Shown: positions 18,357 to 27,607 of the stretch, piece after piece | Layout of the letters: each line of letters starts with the position of its first letter | How positions within the stretch are numbered: position 1 is the first letter of the stretch | From: Actinoplanes sp. DH11 | GTDB taxonomy: Bacteria; Actinomycetota; Actinomycetes; Mycobacteriales; Micromonosporaceae | Assembly: GCF_020873875.1 (NCBI RefSeq) | Contig: NZ_JAHWGU010000008.1 | Location: 248,001-312,000 of the forward strand | Length of the DNA: 64,000 nt | Direction of reading: 5' to 3' | The notes under the pieces: model-generated | The model's input: only the letters and a program-made list of their open reading frames with translations | The model's database searches: none | What the model was told of the DNA's origin: nothing | Made by a program: the position numbers and the translations under genes

Positions 18357-19271
18357 TCAGCGGGGCAGCTCAGCGAACGGTATCCATCGGGCATCGCCGT
18401 CGTTCTGCTGCACCGAACGCAGCCTGGTGGCGAACTCCTGCGCGACTCCCGACGCCGAGGCGAGCAGCGGCACGGCGGCGACGACCATCTTCAGTTCTCT
18501 AGCTTCGCGAAACAAGGGCCAGTGCGGGTCGGCGGTGACATCGCGCCCGTACGCTCTCGTCAGCTCTCGGTGTCCGCTGCTGCGCTTGAACCTGACCTCG
18601 CCGACCGGCACCGCTGTCAGATCCACTTGCCAGGGGCCGAGGCAGGTGGCGTCGAAGTCGCAGAGAACCGGCTGGCCGTCTTGGCGGCGTAGGACGTTGC
18701 CGACGTGCGCGTCGCCGTGAACCAGCAACGGTGTATCCGCGTATGCCGCCTCCCCGAGTCGGTGCGCCAGGGAGTCGCACCACTGGAGGAGGAACTCCTT
18801 GTCCCGCTCGCCGAGCGCCTCAGCGTCGTCGAGGCGAGCGCGGGCGTCACCGACCGGATCCCACGCAGGCAGAGCAATCGAGGGGACGCCGAGCCGGTGG
18901 AAGTCGTTCAGCAGTCGCCCGAGCTCGTTAACGGTGGGCGTCGGGGGCTGCGGGGGAAGGTAGGCCCAAATTGTGGCGAGTAGACCGTCTTCTTCGATGG
19001 GCTGCTCAATGTCGGCCACGAGGCGGATGGTTGGTGCTTGAACGGTCGTGAACCAGCGGCCGAGGGCGGCGACTTTGCCGACTCGTTGGCGTAGCCGGTG
19101 GGAGCGGGTTATGCGGATCACCAACCCGACCGTCGGCAAGGCAAACACCGCGTTGTTGGTCAGTCGCAGCAGGGTCAGGTCGTCGTGGAGCACCCCGAGG
19201 CGATCGGCGATCCGTGTTGCTATACGGCGCATGGCAGCTTCGGTGAACCGGCCGTTGGTTGGGGCGCTCAT
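18357..19271 (-). CDS. APH-fold phosphotransferase
   Basis: A 304-residue protein of the aminoglycoside phosphotransferase/choline kinase fold. The catalytic loop reads LLVHGDAHVGNVL and the metal-binding segment VLCDFDATCLGPWQVDL. An N-lobe with VGLVIRITRSH carries the probable ATP-binding residues. The ATG at 19271 overlaps the TGA of the upstream regulator (TGATG), so the two are translationally coupled; a GTG three bases upstream is also possible. The substrate cannot be assigned, and drug resistance should not be assumed. Confidence 0.85.
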   Translation of the reverse strand: MSAPTNGRFTEAAMRRIATRIADRLGVLHDDLTLLRLTNNAVFALPTVGLVIRITRSHRLRQRVGKVAALGRWFTTVQAPTIRLVADIEQPIEEDGLLATIWAYLPPQPPTPTVNELGRLLNDFHRLGVPSIALPAWDPVGDARARLDDAEALGERDKEFLLQWCDSLAHRLGEAAYADTPLLVHGDAHVGNVLRRQDGQPVLCDFDATCLGPWQVDLTAVPVGEVRFKRSSGHRELTRAYGRDVTADPHWPLFREARELKMVVAAVPLLASASGVAQEFATRLRSVQQNDGDARWIPFAELPR

Positions 19272-20652
19272 CACGCGGTCATTACCTCGAACCGGGCTGC
19301 GCTGTGGCGGAAGTCGGCCAGAGTGCTGTCAGCATCGGCGGGAATGTCGCGTGCGAGATTGCGAATGCGGTCGTGGACCCGGCACGACGTCAGTTGCGCG
19401 CCGTGCGTCATCAACGCGCCGCCGATGGCAAGGGCTTGGTCGGTATCACCGGCGAGTAGCAGAGCACTGCAGAGCCCGGCTTCGTTGAGCACGATGCTAC
19501 GCACGTTCTGCTGGCTCATCCCCGCGATTGCCGCTTGCGTCCATAGGATCGCCGAGGCGGCGTGCTGGCGGTTGCGGCGCGCCATGTCCCGATGAACCCG
19601 ACCGTACTGGGCGAGCAGCTCCCCCTGGTCGTAGAAGTGCATCCATGGCGGCTCCTGGTCCATGCAGATGTGTTCGTAATGGGCTGCGGCGCGATCCAGC
19701 GCGAGCTGCGCGCCATGGTCATCACCGAGAGCAGCTAGGGAAGCCGCTTCGGCACCATGCAGCATTGCCAGCAGTGCTGGAGTGCCGGCACTACCGAGCT
19801 GCACCCGGGCCAGACGCAGCGTATCGAGGCATCCTGATTGTGGTGCAGGTGCTGATACTGGCGGGCCTGGCAGTAGCGGATTCGCGCGGCGAGCGCCAGA
19901 TCCACGCTGGCCACTGCGGCGCGCTCGGCTGCCACCCAGTGCCTGCTGGCATCGCTGTGCCAGCCGGCGTCGAAGGCGGTCCAGCCGGCGAGCTGTCGAG
20001 CCGATGCCACTGCCGTCTGCAGCTGCGCTCGGATCTCGCTGCCGGCTTGCGCGTGTGCCAGTAACGCCGAGGTTGTATCGGCGAACCGTCCGACCTCGCT
20101 GCACAGCGTTCCACCGCCCTGCTCGTAGTCGACCGAGCGGTAGAGAGCGGTGACTGCCTCGATCCTTGCGATGTCACTCCTACCGATACGCCGCCGAGCA
20201 TCGCTGACTGACAGGCCGAGCAGCCCTGCGCCGCTCGCGACGGCCGCGATAGCGATAAGTAGCCCGCGCCGTGCCTCATCAGGCTGCGCCGATCGGGGTT
20301 GTTCGATCTGGTCGACGGTCGGGCCGCCGGGTTTGACGGCATCGCCCGCGACCAACGTGGCCGCATTGGAAGACGGCGCGAGCGGACGGCGGTCATGCAA
20401 CTGGCGTCGGGTGTCGATCACACCGATATCGGCGTCGGCCGCCACCTGGAGCACGGTGCGTAGGGCGCGGCGTCGAACCTCGCGGGGGAAGGTCACCGCT
20501 CCACGTTCGATCTTTCCGATGTCATTGTCGGTGAGGAGGCTGTGCCGTGGCAGCAGCTTGTTCACGGCATCGGCGAGCTCCTGGCGGCTGTAACCCAGCC
20601 GCCGCCGGGCACGTTGGAACAGCACGTTCGGTACTCGGGGAGCGCCCGTCAT
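19271..20652 (-). pseudogene. XRE/TPR-type regulator paralogue with one frameshift
   Basis: The N-terminal part (20652 to about 19834) has an XRE helix-turn-helix (LGYSRQELADAVNKLLPRH, NDIGKIERGAVTFPREVRR) and a middle region ending YQHLHHNQDA. The sequence then shifts phase near 19834 and continues as LDTLRLARVQLGSAGTPALL with TPR-like helices to the stop at 19271. One missing base explains it. The helix-turn-helix is closely similar to the broken regulator at 11.7 kb. ATG 20652 is preferred over ATG 20667 because a purine-rich GGAAGAAGCAGG precedes it. Confidence 0.82.
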
Positions 20653-21302
20653 CCTGCTTCTTCCCACGGCGATCCACGGCGTTGGTAAGGCTCCTATGGT
20701 GGCAGCGGACCGGACGCCTTACAACCACGCTTCGACGTCATCGGGCTGACGCCCAACCGTTCACAGCGCAGTGCCCGCCGGTGCACTAGTGGAATATGAG
20801 CAGGTCAGGCCAATAATTCCCGTCCCAATTCCCCCTCGATTCCTCCGCGAATGGGCTTCCACCGGCCACGCCTGTTGCCAGATCGTGGACCTACACAACA
20901 ACGCCTCGCCCGATTCGGAGACCGAGTGGCTCGGCATCGATGCTTGCACCGAACAGCACAGTTGATGCTGCAATCCGGCCGGGCGTCGATCCCGTCGCGT
21001 CCGCGCAATACCCGCGATCTGCATCAGCGACTTACCCAAGCACGACGCGCATCACCGAGACTTCGGTCTGCGTTCGTCGTCGTTGCCGCCACATTCCGGC
21101 ACAGGTGCTGCCGCTCCGGCCAGCGACACGCGGCAGTCGTTCATATGTGCGAATCAGATGCCCGAAACGACGTAAGAGGTCGCGTGCCCGACAGCCGACT
21201 CTCCCCACGGTCCGGTACCCCTAAGGCGTGACCAGCTACCAGCCACCTGCACCCAGATTGACGTCTGACACAGCGGACCACCCGGCAGGAGGAAGCGAGC
21301 AG
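20653..21302. other. Intergenic region between regulator paralogue and ABC transporter
   Basis: About 650 bases hold no gene I can defend. A 64-codon open stretch at 20771-20965 lacks a ribosome site and recognisable motifs. The region must include the promoter of the minus-strand regulator and that of the transporter operon. No clear -35/-10 pair stands out. Confidence 0.5.
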
Positions 21303-23285
21303 GTGAGTGCCACAACGGACAGTCACGAAGCAGGAGAAGCCGTTCCCGGGCGCGGCCACTCGAGCGCTGCCCAAGAAGTACTGCCGGAGTTCCGGCCGAG
21401 CTGGTGGGAGACCGGGCTACGCGCCCGGGCGAACGCCAGCGTGTTCGGCGTCTTCGCCGAACTGCCGGGACTGACGCGGCGCGCCGTACGGGTAGCGTGG
21501 CGAGCTGACCGGCTGCGTACGTCGTTGGTGGCCGTGGCGACCGTGGGCGCCGGGACGATGGCGGCTTTCGGGCTGTTGGCTACCCAGCGGATTTTGATCG
21601 AGTTGTTCGCCGGAGGCCCGACTCCGGACCGTGTGCGGGCGGCGCTGCCCGCCCTGGTGTGGCTGGCCGCGGTCACCGCGGTGCGCGGCGGGCTCGGGAT
21701 GCTGGTCGGATACGCCCTCAACGGCCTGACGCCGCGCGTGCACATGCTCGTCGAGCGCGAGTTGTTCGAGAACACGACCGCGGTCGAGCTGCGGGCGTTC
21801 GACGATGACCAGTTTGCCGAGGGCATGGAACGCGCGACCCGCGGCACCGAGGCCGCGATCGACCTGGTGCAGACCACCATGAATCTGTTTGCCGGCCTGG
21901 TCAGCTTGATCGCCGTCACGGTGGCCGTGGTCGCCGTGCACCCGCTGCTGCTGCTCGCGTTGCTGGTCGCTACGGTTCCCGCCGGGTACGCCGCGCTGCG
22001 CGCCGGGCATGTGCGATTCCAGAGCTTCCTGGCGAGTTCGACGCGGCGACGCCGACAGTGGGTGCTGCAGCGGCTGATGGCCGAACGGGAATCGGCGGCG
22101 GAGCTGCGCTCGTACGGGCTGCGCCGCTTCCTGCTGCGGCTGTACGACAAGGTGATGGGTGCGCAGATCGCCGAGGAACTGCGGGTGGCGCAGCGAGTCA
22201 CCACCACGACGAGTGTCGGCGCGCTCGTCGGCGGCATCGCGCTGGCCGGGGTGTACGTGCTTCTTGGTGTGCTGCTGATGCGGGGTCAAATTCCACTCGC
22301 TGCGGCGACCACGTGTGTGATCGCGGTGCAGGCCGCTCAGCGCGCACTGGCCCAGGTGACATTCCAGATCGACCGGGTGTACTCAAGCGGTCAGTTCTTC
22401 AACGAGTACGTCCGTTTCCTCGCCACCGCGGCGAGCTACCTGCCGAATCTTGCTGCGAAAAGTCGACGCGCGCCGGATCCCGTGCCAGAAGGGCTGGTCG
22501 AGCTCGCGGTTCGCGAGGTGAGCCTGCAGTACCCGGACCGGGATCGACCCGCGGTCGACCAGGTGTCGTTGACCATCCGAGCGGGCGAGACGATCGCCTT
22601 GGTCGGGGAGAACGGCTCCGGAAAGTCGACCTTGGCCGCGATGATCGCCGGCCTGCGCGAGCCGACCAGCGGGGCGATCCTGTGGAACGGCCGCCCCTAC
22701 GGTGAGTGGGACGCGGACGGGCTTCGACGTCAGGTCGCGGTCGCCATGCAGGATCATCATCGGTGGCCGTTCAGCGCCTCGACGAACATCGCGATGGGCG
22801 ACATCGACGCCGACACCGACCCAGAACGGATCGAGGCGGCAGCGCAACGGGCAGCCGCGCACGACATGATCCTTGACCTGCCGCACGGCTACGACACCCT
22901 GCTCGACAAGACGTTCAAGGACGGCCAGGAGCTGTCCGGTGGCCAGTGGCAGCGCATCTGCGCCAGCCGCGCCTTCCTGCGCGACGCCTCACTACTGATC
23001 ATGGACGAGCCGTCGTCGGCGCTCGACCCACGCGCTGAGGACGCCTTGTTCCAGGCGCTGCGCAGCCGGCAGGGCCGGCACACCACCATCCTGATCACCC
23101 ACCGGCTGGCCAACGTCACCCACGCCGACCGCATCGTCGTACTCGAGCACGGGCACTTGATCGAGTCCGGCACCCATCAGCAGTTGATGGCCACCGGCGG
23201 GCTGTACGCCCAGTTGTTCACCCTGCAGGCGGCCGGCTACCAAAGTGAGCCGTCCGCTGTTGCATCCGATGCCGGTGCCGCATGA
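21303..23285 (+). CDS. ABC exporter half-transporter (fused membrane and ATPase domains)
   Basis: This 660-residue protein has an N-terminal six-helix exporter-type membrane domain (about 60-380) and a C-terminal ATPase: Walker A LVGENGSGKSTLAAM, signature LSGGQWQR, Walker B LLIMDEPSSALDP and H-loop TILITHRLANV. It would work as a dimer in the inner membrane to export a substrate, often a peptide or drug. GTG 21303 has AGGAGG at 21287-21292; an in-frame GTG at 21228 gives a 25-residue extension with a weaker site. It overlaps the next gene in ATGA. Confidence 0.9.
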   Translation: MSATTDSHEAGEAVPGRGHSSAAQEVLPEFRPSWWETGLRARANASVFGVFAELPGLTRRAVRVAWRADRLRTSLVAVATVGAGTMAAFGLLATQRILIELFAGGPTPDRVRAALPALVWLAAVTAVRGGLGMLVGYALNGLTPRVHMLVERELFENTTAVELRAFDDDQFAEGMERATRGTEAAIDLVQTTMNLFAGLVSLIAVTVAVVAVHPLLLLALLVATVPAGYAALRAGHVRFQSFLASSTRRRRQWVLQRLMAERESAAELRSYGLRRFLLRLYDKVMGAQIAEELRVAQRVTTTTSVGALVGGIALAGVYVLLGVLLMRGQIPLAAATTCVIAVQAAQRALAQVTFQIDRVYSSGQFFNEYVRFLATAASYLPNLAAKSRRAPDPVPEGLVELAVREVSLQYPDRDRPAVDQVSLTIRAGETIALVGENGSGKSTLAAMIAGLREPTSGAILWNGRPYGEWDADGLRRQVAVAMQDHHRWPFSASTNIAMGDIDADTDPERIEAAAQRAAAHDMILDLPHGYDTLLDKTFKDGQELSGGQWQRICASRAFLRDASLLIMDEPSSALDPRAEDALFQALRSRQGRHTTILITHRLANVTHADRIVVLEHGHLIESGTHQQLMATGGLYAQLFTLQAAGYQSEPSAVASDAGAA

Positions 23286-24091
23286 ACCCGCCCGCCGTCA
23301 ACGGCGCGCTCGCCCTGCTGACGGAGGCCCGTACGGACTGGTTAATCCAGGCCCTCGACGTCTTTTCCTCGCACCGGTTCGTGGATGCGGTGTGGGTGGA
23401 AGGTTCGTTGGGGCGCGGCGACGCTGACGCGTTCAGCGATGTCGACCTGGTGCTGGCCATCGGCGGATCGGCGCCGCCCTCGGTGTTCGCGGATCCGGTA
23501 GCAGGGCTGGGGCTGCCCGGCCGCGTGCTCTATACCCGCGACAAGCCGAAAAACGCGCCGTCCGGCGGCGCCTACCGGGCGGCGTGCGTCGAGCTGGTGG
23601 GGTTGCCGGTCCTGGTCGACCTCTACCTGTGGCCGGCGGCGACGGCCTCAATGTCGGCCGCCGCCCGGCTGCTGTTCCAGCGCGGTGACCGGCCACCGCG
23701 CAGCGATCTGAGCTTTCTTCCGCTGATCAGTCAGTACCTCAGCGGGGACACCCGAGATAGCGACCCGTACCAGCCACAGACCGTTCTGATGCTGGTGCAG
23801 CTGGCCGCGAAATACCTTGCCCGAGGCAATCACGAGTGGGAAGCTTCGATCCGCCGGCAGCTGCGCGATCCGGCAGACGCCAGCGATGCCGCCGCGCTGC
23901 GGCGCCTGCTTGCGGCCCGTGTCGACTCGATGACGGGCTCGTCGCTGGAGGCAGCGGTCACCGCCGTGCACCGGCTGATCGAGATCGCCGAACACCAGGC
24001 CGCGGTCGCACCGAAATCCACGACCTCCCGGTCCGGACTCGCCACGACGACGGCAGGGACACCGCCGACCGGACCCGGGACCACCTCATGA
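23282..24091 (+). CDS. Nucleotidyltransferase-fold protein
   Basis: A 269-residue protein with the NTase signature VEGSLGRGDADAFSDVDLVL (about 39-58), that is Gly-Ser followed by Asp-x-Asp, as in aminoglycoside nucleotidyltransferases and MNT-type enzymes. A helical C-terminal domain follows, ending in a Thr/Pro-rich tail. It is coupled to the ABC gene (ATGA) and to the kinase gene (ATGA). It could modify a small molecule or protein; the substrate is unknown. Confidence 0.8.
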   Translation: MNPPAVNGALALLTEARTDWLIQALDVFSSHRFVDAVWVEGSLGRGDADAFSDVDLVLAIGGSAPPSVFADPVAGLGLPGRVLYTRDKPKNAPSGGAYRAACVELVGLPVLVDLYLWPAATASMSAAARLLFQRGDRPPRSDLSFLPLISQYLSGDTRDSDPYQPQTVLMLVQLAAKYLARGNHEWEASIRRQLRDPADASDAAALRRLLAARVDSMTGSSLEAAVTAVHRLIEIAEHQAAVAPKSTTSRSGLATTTAGTPPTGPGTTS

Positions 24092-24789
24092 CCGCCGGTC
24101 AGGAGACCCCGCCGCACGCCGATGACGCGCCGGTGCCGGACACGTTCACCGCGCTCGTGGCGACGGTGCACGCGCTGAACATCCGGTTCCCGAACCACAA
24201 CGGCCCGTTCGAACGCGCGATCAGTCCCGCCGCCGCCAACGTGCACGCCCTGCTCGCCCATCTTGAGCGGCAGGGTTTCACGCTGGTCCCCCGGCTGCAC
24301 GCGACGACAGCCGACGGCACCCGCGAAATCCTCGGCTACCTGCCCGGAGACAGCGGATACCCGCCGCTCGCCCTCGCCTGGCGCTCCGAGGAAATCCTGA
24401 TCTCCGTTACCGGCGCGGTCCGGGATCTGCACGACGCCACCCAGGGGTTCGTCGCCCCGGAACCCGAGCGCTGGCACCGGATGGAACTCGCGGTCCCCGC
24501 CGTCATCGACTGCATCGGTCACGGCGACCTGGCGCCGTGGAACATCCTGCTCGACGGCACCCGCGTGACCAGCATCATCGACTGGGACACCGCCGGGCCC
24601 AGCAACCGCGTCTGGGACCTGGCCTACCTGGCCCACCACCTGGTGCCGTTTCATCCCACCGAGGATCTGGTCGGGTTCGGCTGGGACACCGAACCCGACC
24701 GGGCCGACCGGCTGCGGCTGCTCACCGGCGCCTACGGCCACGACGTCCGGGCCGAGCAGATCGTCGACTTCGCCGCCCTACGGCTGTGA
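24088..24789 (+). CDS. APH-fold phosphotransferase, third gene of the exporter operon
   Basis: A 233-residue kinase-fold protein with catalytic loop CIGHGDLAPWNILLDG and metal-binding SIIDWDTAGPSNRVWDLAYL. The start ATG 24088 is inside the preceding stop, so the three genes form one coupled unit. It is shorter than typical APH proteins (about 260-300), mainly in the N-lobe. Together with the NTase and exporter it suggests a small-molecule modification and efflux cassette, by inference. Confidence 0.85.
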   Translation: MTAGQETPPHADDAPVPDTFTALVATVHALNIRFPNHNGPFERAISPAAANVHALLAHLERQGFTLVPRLHATTADGTREILGYLPGDSGYPPLALAWRSEEILISVTGAVRDLHDATQGFVAPEPERWHRMELAVPAVIDCIGHGDLAPWNILLDGTRVTSIIDWDTAGPSNRVWDLAYLAHHLVPFHPTEDLVGFGWDTEPDRADRLRLLTGAYGHDVRAEQIVDFAALRL

Positions 24790-25067
24790 TAAGCACCCTT
24801 TCAAGGTCGCCGAACAAATGCTGGCACCAGCCGAGAAGGCTAGACGCCGTCGGCGCTCTTGGAAACGCGGCAGACGGGTGAGACAGTTGGACTCTCGGCA
24901 GAGCAGCGCGGGGCAGGACTTCGGGCAGTACTGCAGGTAGCTCGTGTCGACGATGGCGGCGTTGCGGGGTGCGGTCCTCCACCCGCTCCAGGGCCAGGCG
25001 TTGCATGGAGTACACAGGGGTGCCCGCACGAAGCCGTGCTCGCACGCAGTTGCCGCCGGGAAGGCGG

Positions 25068-26036
25068 CTAGAGCCGCTTCATGCGCTCGGCCAGGTCGAG
25101 AAGGTCGGCAGGAGTCAACCCGGCGTTAGCGAGATATCCGGCAGCCCGGTCTTTCCCCTCGTAGCTCTTGCGCCGGTCGGCCAGTTCGGCGGCGGCCAGC
25201 GCACCTCGATCGGGCATGCATCCGCTCTCGGCGGTGCGGATGAGATACCGGTTGGCTATCTCCTGTTCGTTGATGCCGGACCAACGGTCGAACTGGACAC
25301 GTGACCACTCGCTGGCTGGCAGCACCCGCTCGCTGCGTACCAGCTGGCGGGTCTGGTAGTCGGTGACGGCCTGATCGTGTTCCGCATCGTCCGGCCGCCA
25401 CGCAAATACCCCCAAGCCGGGCCGGTAGTCATCCGCAATGAACTCGATGCCGTCTATAGTCTCGCGGGATAGATCGAAGTACTCCCGCTTGCCGGGAACG
25501 GAGTCGATCAAGAATTCCGTCTTGAGCGTGCGGAGTGTCGCGCGTTCTATGTCGAATGCATTGATGCCGCCTGCCGGCGTCACGATCAGCATGTTCACAT
25601 GAGTGAGCCCGGCCCGGTGGTGGTCGTCAAGACGAGACCGGTAGTCGAATCCGGTCACGCCCAGTTTGGTCAGCTTGGTATCCGGGTTGGACACGACATA
25701 GAAGGCTGCCCGCCGGCGCCCGCAGGCATTTCGCCGGCACGGCTCGGACGCGGCGTTCACTCGGGCCCGGTGGCCGTTTGCGCATTCGGCGGCATAGACG
25801 GCGTCTGGCCCTTTCCAGGTTTCACCAGGGGTGAACCTCCAGCCCTTGTGTGCCGCAACGGTCCGCACTCGCATCGCCTCGGCGTCGCCTTGACCTATCC
25901 ACGACCTCTCGCACGCCGGGCAGTTGAGCTTGACGACGCGGCGCAGTTCGACGGGGCGGGCATCGGCAAGATGGCCCGCGTGACATCGCAAGGGATGCTG
26001 TTCGCTCTGGCCCCGCCAACGACTCACCATCGTCAT
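25068..26036 (-). CDS. GIY-YIG/T5orf172-like protein with zinc-binding N-terminus
   Basis: A 322-residue protein. Residues about 18-110 contain Cys/His pairs (LRCHAGH, LNCPACERSW, ECANGHRARV, PCRRNACGRR) suggesting one or two zinc ribbons. Residues about 112-180 read FYVVSNPDTKLTKLGVTG then SRLDDHHRAG, resembling the start of GIY-YIG nucleases of the T5orf172/MUG113 type. The C-terminal part is helical and unassigned. Such domains occur in homing or defence-related nucleases. The ATG follows immediately after the TAA of a 38-codon gene. Confidence 0.6.
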   Translation of the reverse strand: MTMVSRWRGQSEQHPLRCHAGHLADARPVELRRVVKLNCPACERSWIGQGDAEAMRVRTVAAHKGWRFTPGETWKGPDAVYAAECANGHRARVNAASEPCRRNACGRRRAAFYVVSNPDTKLTKLGVTGFDYRSRLDDHHRAGLTHVNMLIVTPAGGINAFDIERATLRTLKTEFLIDSVPGKREYFDLSRETIDGIEFIADDYRPGLGVFAWRPDDAEHDQAVTDYQTRQLVRSERVLPASEWSRVQFDRWSGINEQEIANRYLIRTAESGCMPDRGALAAAELADRRKSYEGKDRAAGYLANAGLTPADLLDLAERMKRL

Positions 26037-26153
26037 TTACGGGTTGCCGTAGAGCAGGGTCCGAAATGCTTCGGCAGCAGCTTGATCGGAGTATGTGACC
26101 GGGGAAAGAGGAGTCTCCGACGCCTCGGCGGCGAGTATGGCGACGTCTGTCAT
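26037..26153 (-). CDS. Small hypothetical protein upstream of the GIY-YIG-like gene
   Basis: Thirty-eight codons from ATG 26153 end in TAA directly abutting the next ATG. AAAAGG lies about 7 bases upstream of the start. The product (MTDVAILAAEASETPLSP at the start, ending FRTLLYGNP) has no known motif. Tight coupling suggests a partner or leader of the downstream gene. Confidence 0.45.
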   Translation of the reverse strand: MTDVAILAAEASETPLSPVTYSDQAAAEAFRTLLYGNP

Positions 26154-26218
26154 GCCGTGACCTTTTCGTTCACTTCAGGGGAATCGCTGGCTCCTGAGCC
26201 AGCCCAGCAAGTTGATCA

Positions 26219-26701
26219 ATGCTGGAAGCTACCGCCAAGCGAATACGGCCTGCATGCAGGTCAAGAAGCGGCCGGCGATCGTTCGCCACAGACGTCGGGG
26301 AGGCTGTCACGATCGACGCCGCTTCGTGGGCCGGTACGCGCTTCGCCGAGAAGCGCTATACGTTCTGGGAGACTGCGGACGGCGCACCGGTCTCCATGGC
26401 CGGCGTAACCCCGATGGTCGCCGGCCAGATCCGGGTGGACCCCGTCTACACCCCGGCCCACCTACGCGGGCACGGCTACGCAGCCGCCGTGACAGCCGAG
26501 GTCAGCCGAGCCGCGCTCGCCGCCGGCGCGACGGATGTCGTCCTGTTCACCGACGCCGCCAACCCCACCAGCAACGCCCTCTACCACCGGCTCGGCTACA
26601 TCCCGATCGCCGACTGGGCCAGCTACGACTTCACCCCCACCGGATCGAAGGCCAGTTGGACCGACCAGCGCCTGCAATCCGGACGCTCGAAACGCGATTA
26701 G
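26219..26701 (+). pseudogene. GNAT acetyltransferase, N-terminally truncated
   Basis: The C-terminal half of a GNAT protein is clear: YTFWETADGAPVSMAGVTP, QIRVDPVYTPAHLRGHGYA (acetyl-CoA binding) and FTDAANPTSNALYHRLGYIP. Relatives of this type usually have about 100 more residues before this point. The first 30 codons here look random, and no ribosome site precedes ATG 26219. It is best read as a remnant rather than a short functional enzyme. Confidence 0.6.
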
Positions 26702-26851
26702 GATTCGCTTTCAAAGAAACCTGCGCACGCTGCCCGGCCCTGCGCCCCGACCCCGCATAGGCTGGCCGGATTTCGGGGAGATCCAAATGCAGCCGGCAGA
26801 AGCTATGGCGCGGAGGTCACCGTCGCTCGCCGTGCCTCGTACTGCCGCGCT

Positions 26852-27526
26852 TCACACGAGGTTCTCGTCGAAGCCTTCCAGTTCGAGGGCACGGCGAGTC
26901 ACCGCCATCGCGTCGGCACCACGTCGGGCGTACTCGGCGTTGTAGGCAGTCGTCCAGGTGCGATCACTGGGAACCGGGCGGTACAACGCCAGGCACCCAC
27001 CGCTGATCTCGAACTGGAGATCGGAGACCAGGTCAGCGGCAGTGACCGGCATGATCAACGCGCCGGTCGGAAAGCCGGTTCCCGCGCTCACCTGATTGAG
27101 AGTGGGATCGAACAGGAGCCCCGCCTGCGGCGCGTGCAGGACAAGGTGACCGGCGCCGGCCCACCGGGTGAGGTCTGCCGAGCGCATCACGGTCCCGCCG
27201 TCGAAAACGGGGATAACTCCGTCAACGGCATCTCCCAGGGCACGTGATCCGATCGGTCCTTGCGCCGCGAGGGCGACAGCGACCGGATTCGCCTTGATCG
27301 CCAAGAGGTTCGCCGACCGCTCCAGGATCGCGACGCCCTCGAAACATTGGGCGCTACCCGCGTTCACCTCGGCGATCAGCCGTGCCGCCCTGCCCAAGAT
27401 CTCAGCGCGCTGCACCTTGGACAACGTCCGAATATCGGCTGCCTTGGAACCGCGCCGTGATGATCTTGCCAACTTGAGCCCTTTCACTCGCCGCTCGCGC
27501 CCACCATGTTCCCCGAGATATGCCAC
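26852..27526 (-). CDS. Hypothetical protein
   Basis: A 224-residue protein with normal actinobacterial codon use and no motif I recognise. It contains a helical N-terminal part (DIRTLSKVQRAEILGRAARL) and a more mixed C-terminal part (GHLVLHAPQAGLLFDPTLNQ). A GTG at 27487 would remove 13 poorly supported residues. It stands alone in a sparsely coding stretch. Confidence 0.6.
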   Translation of the reverse strand: MAYLGEHGGRERRVKGLKLARSSRRGSKAADIRTLSKVQRAEILGRAARLIAEVNAGSAQCFEGVAILERSANLLAIKANPVAVALAAQGPIGSRALGDAVDGVIPVFDGGTVMRSADLTRWAGAGHLVLHAPQAGLLFDPTLNQVSAGTGFPTGALIMPVTAADLVSDLQFEISGGCLALYRPVPSDRTWTTAYNAEYARRGADAMAVTRRALELEGFDENLV

Positions 27527-27607
27527 CCATCTTCACCTATTCGCATTGGGATGGCCTTCACCGCGGCGCTCACCGCACGAGGATTAGCGGCGCCGGCGCC
27601 GTCATTT

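Noticed and set aside
20771..20965. 64-codon open frame before the ABC transporter
   Set aside because: No ribosome site, no motif, and no link to neighbours.
18357..24789. Calling the APH and nucleotidyltransferase genes antibiotic-resistance genes
   Set aside because: The folds are broad and substrate residues cannot be read by eye; only family-level names are justified.
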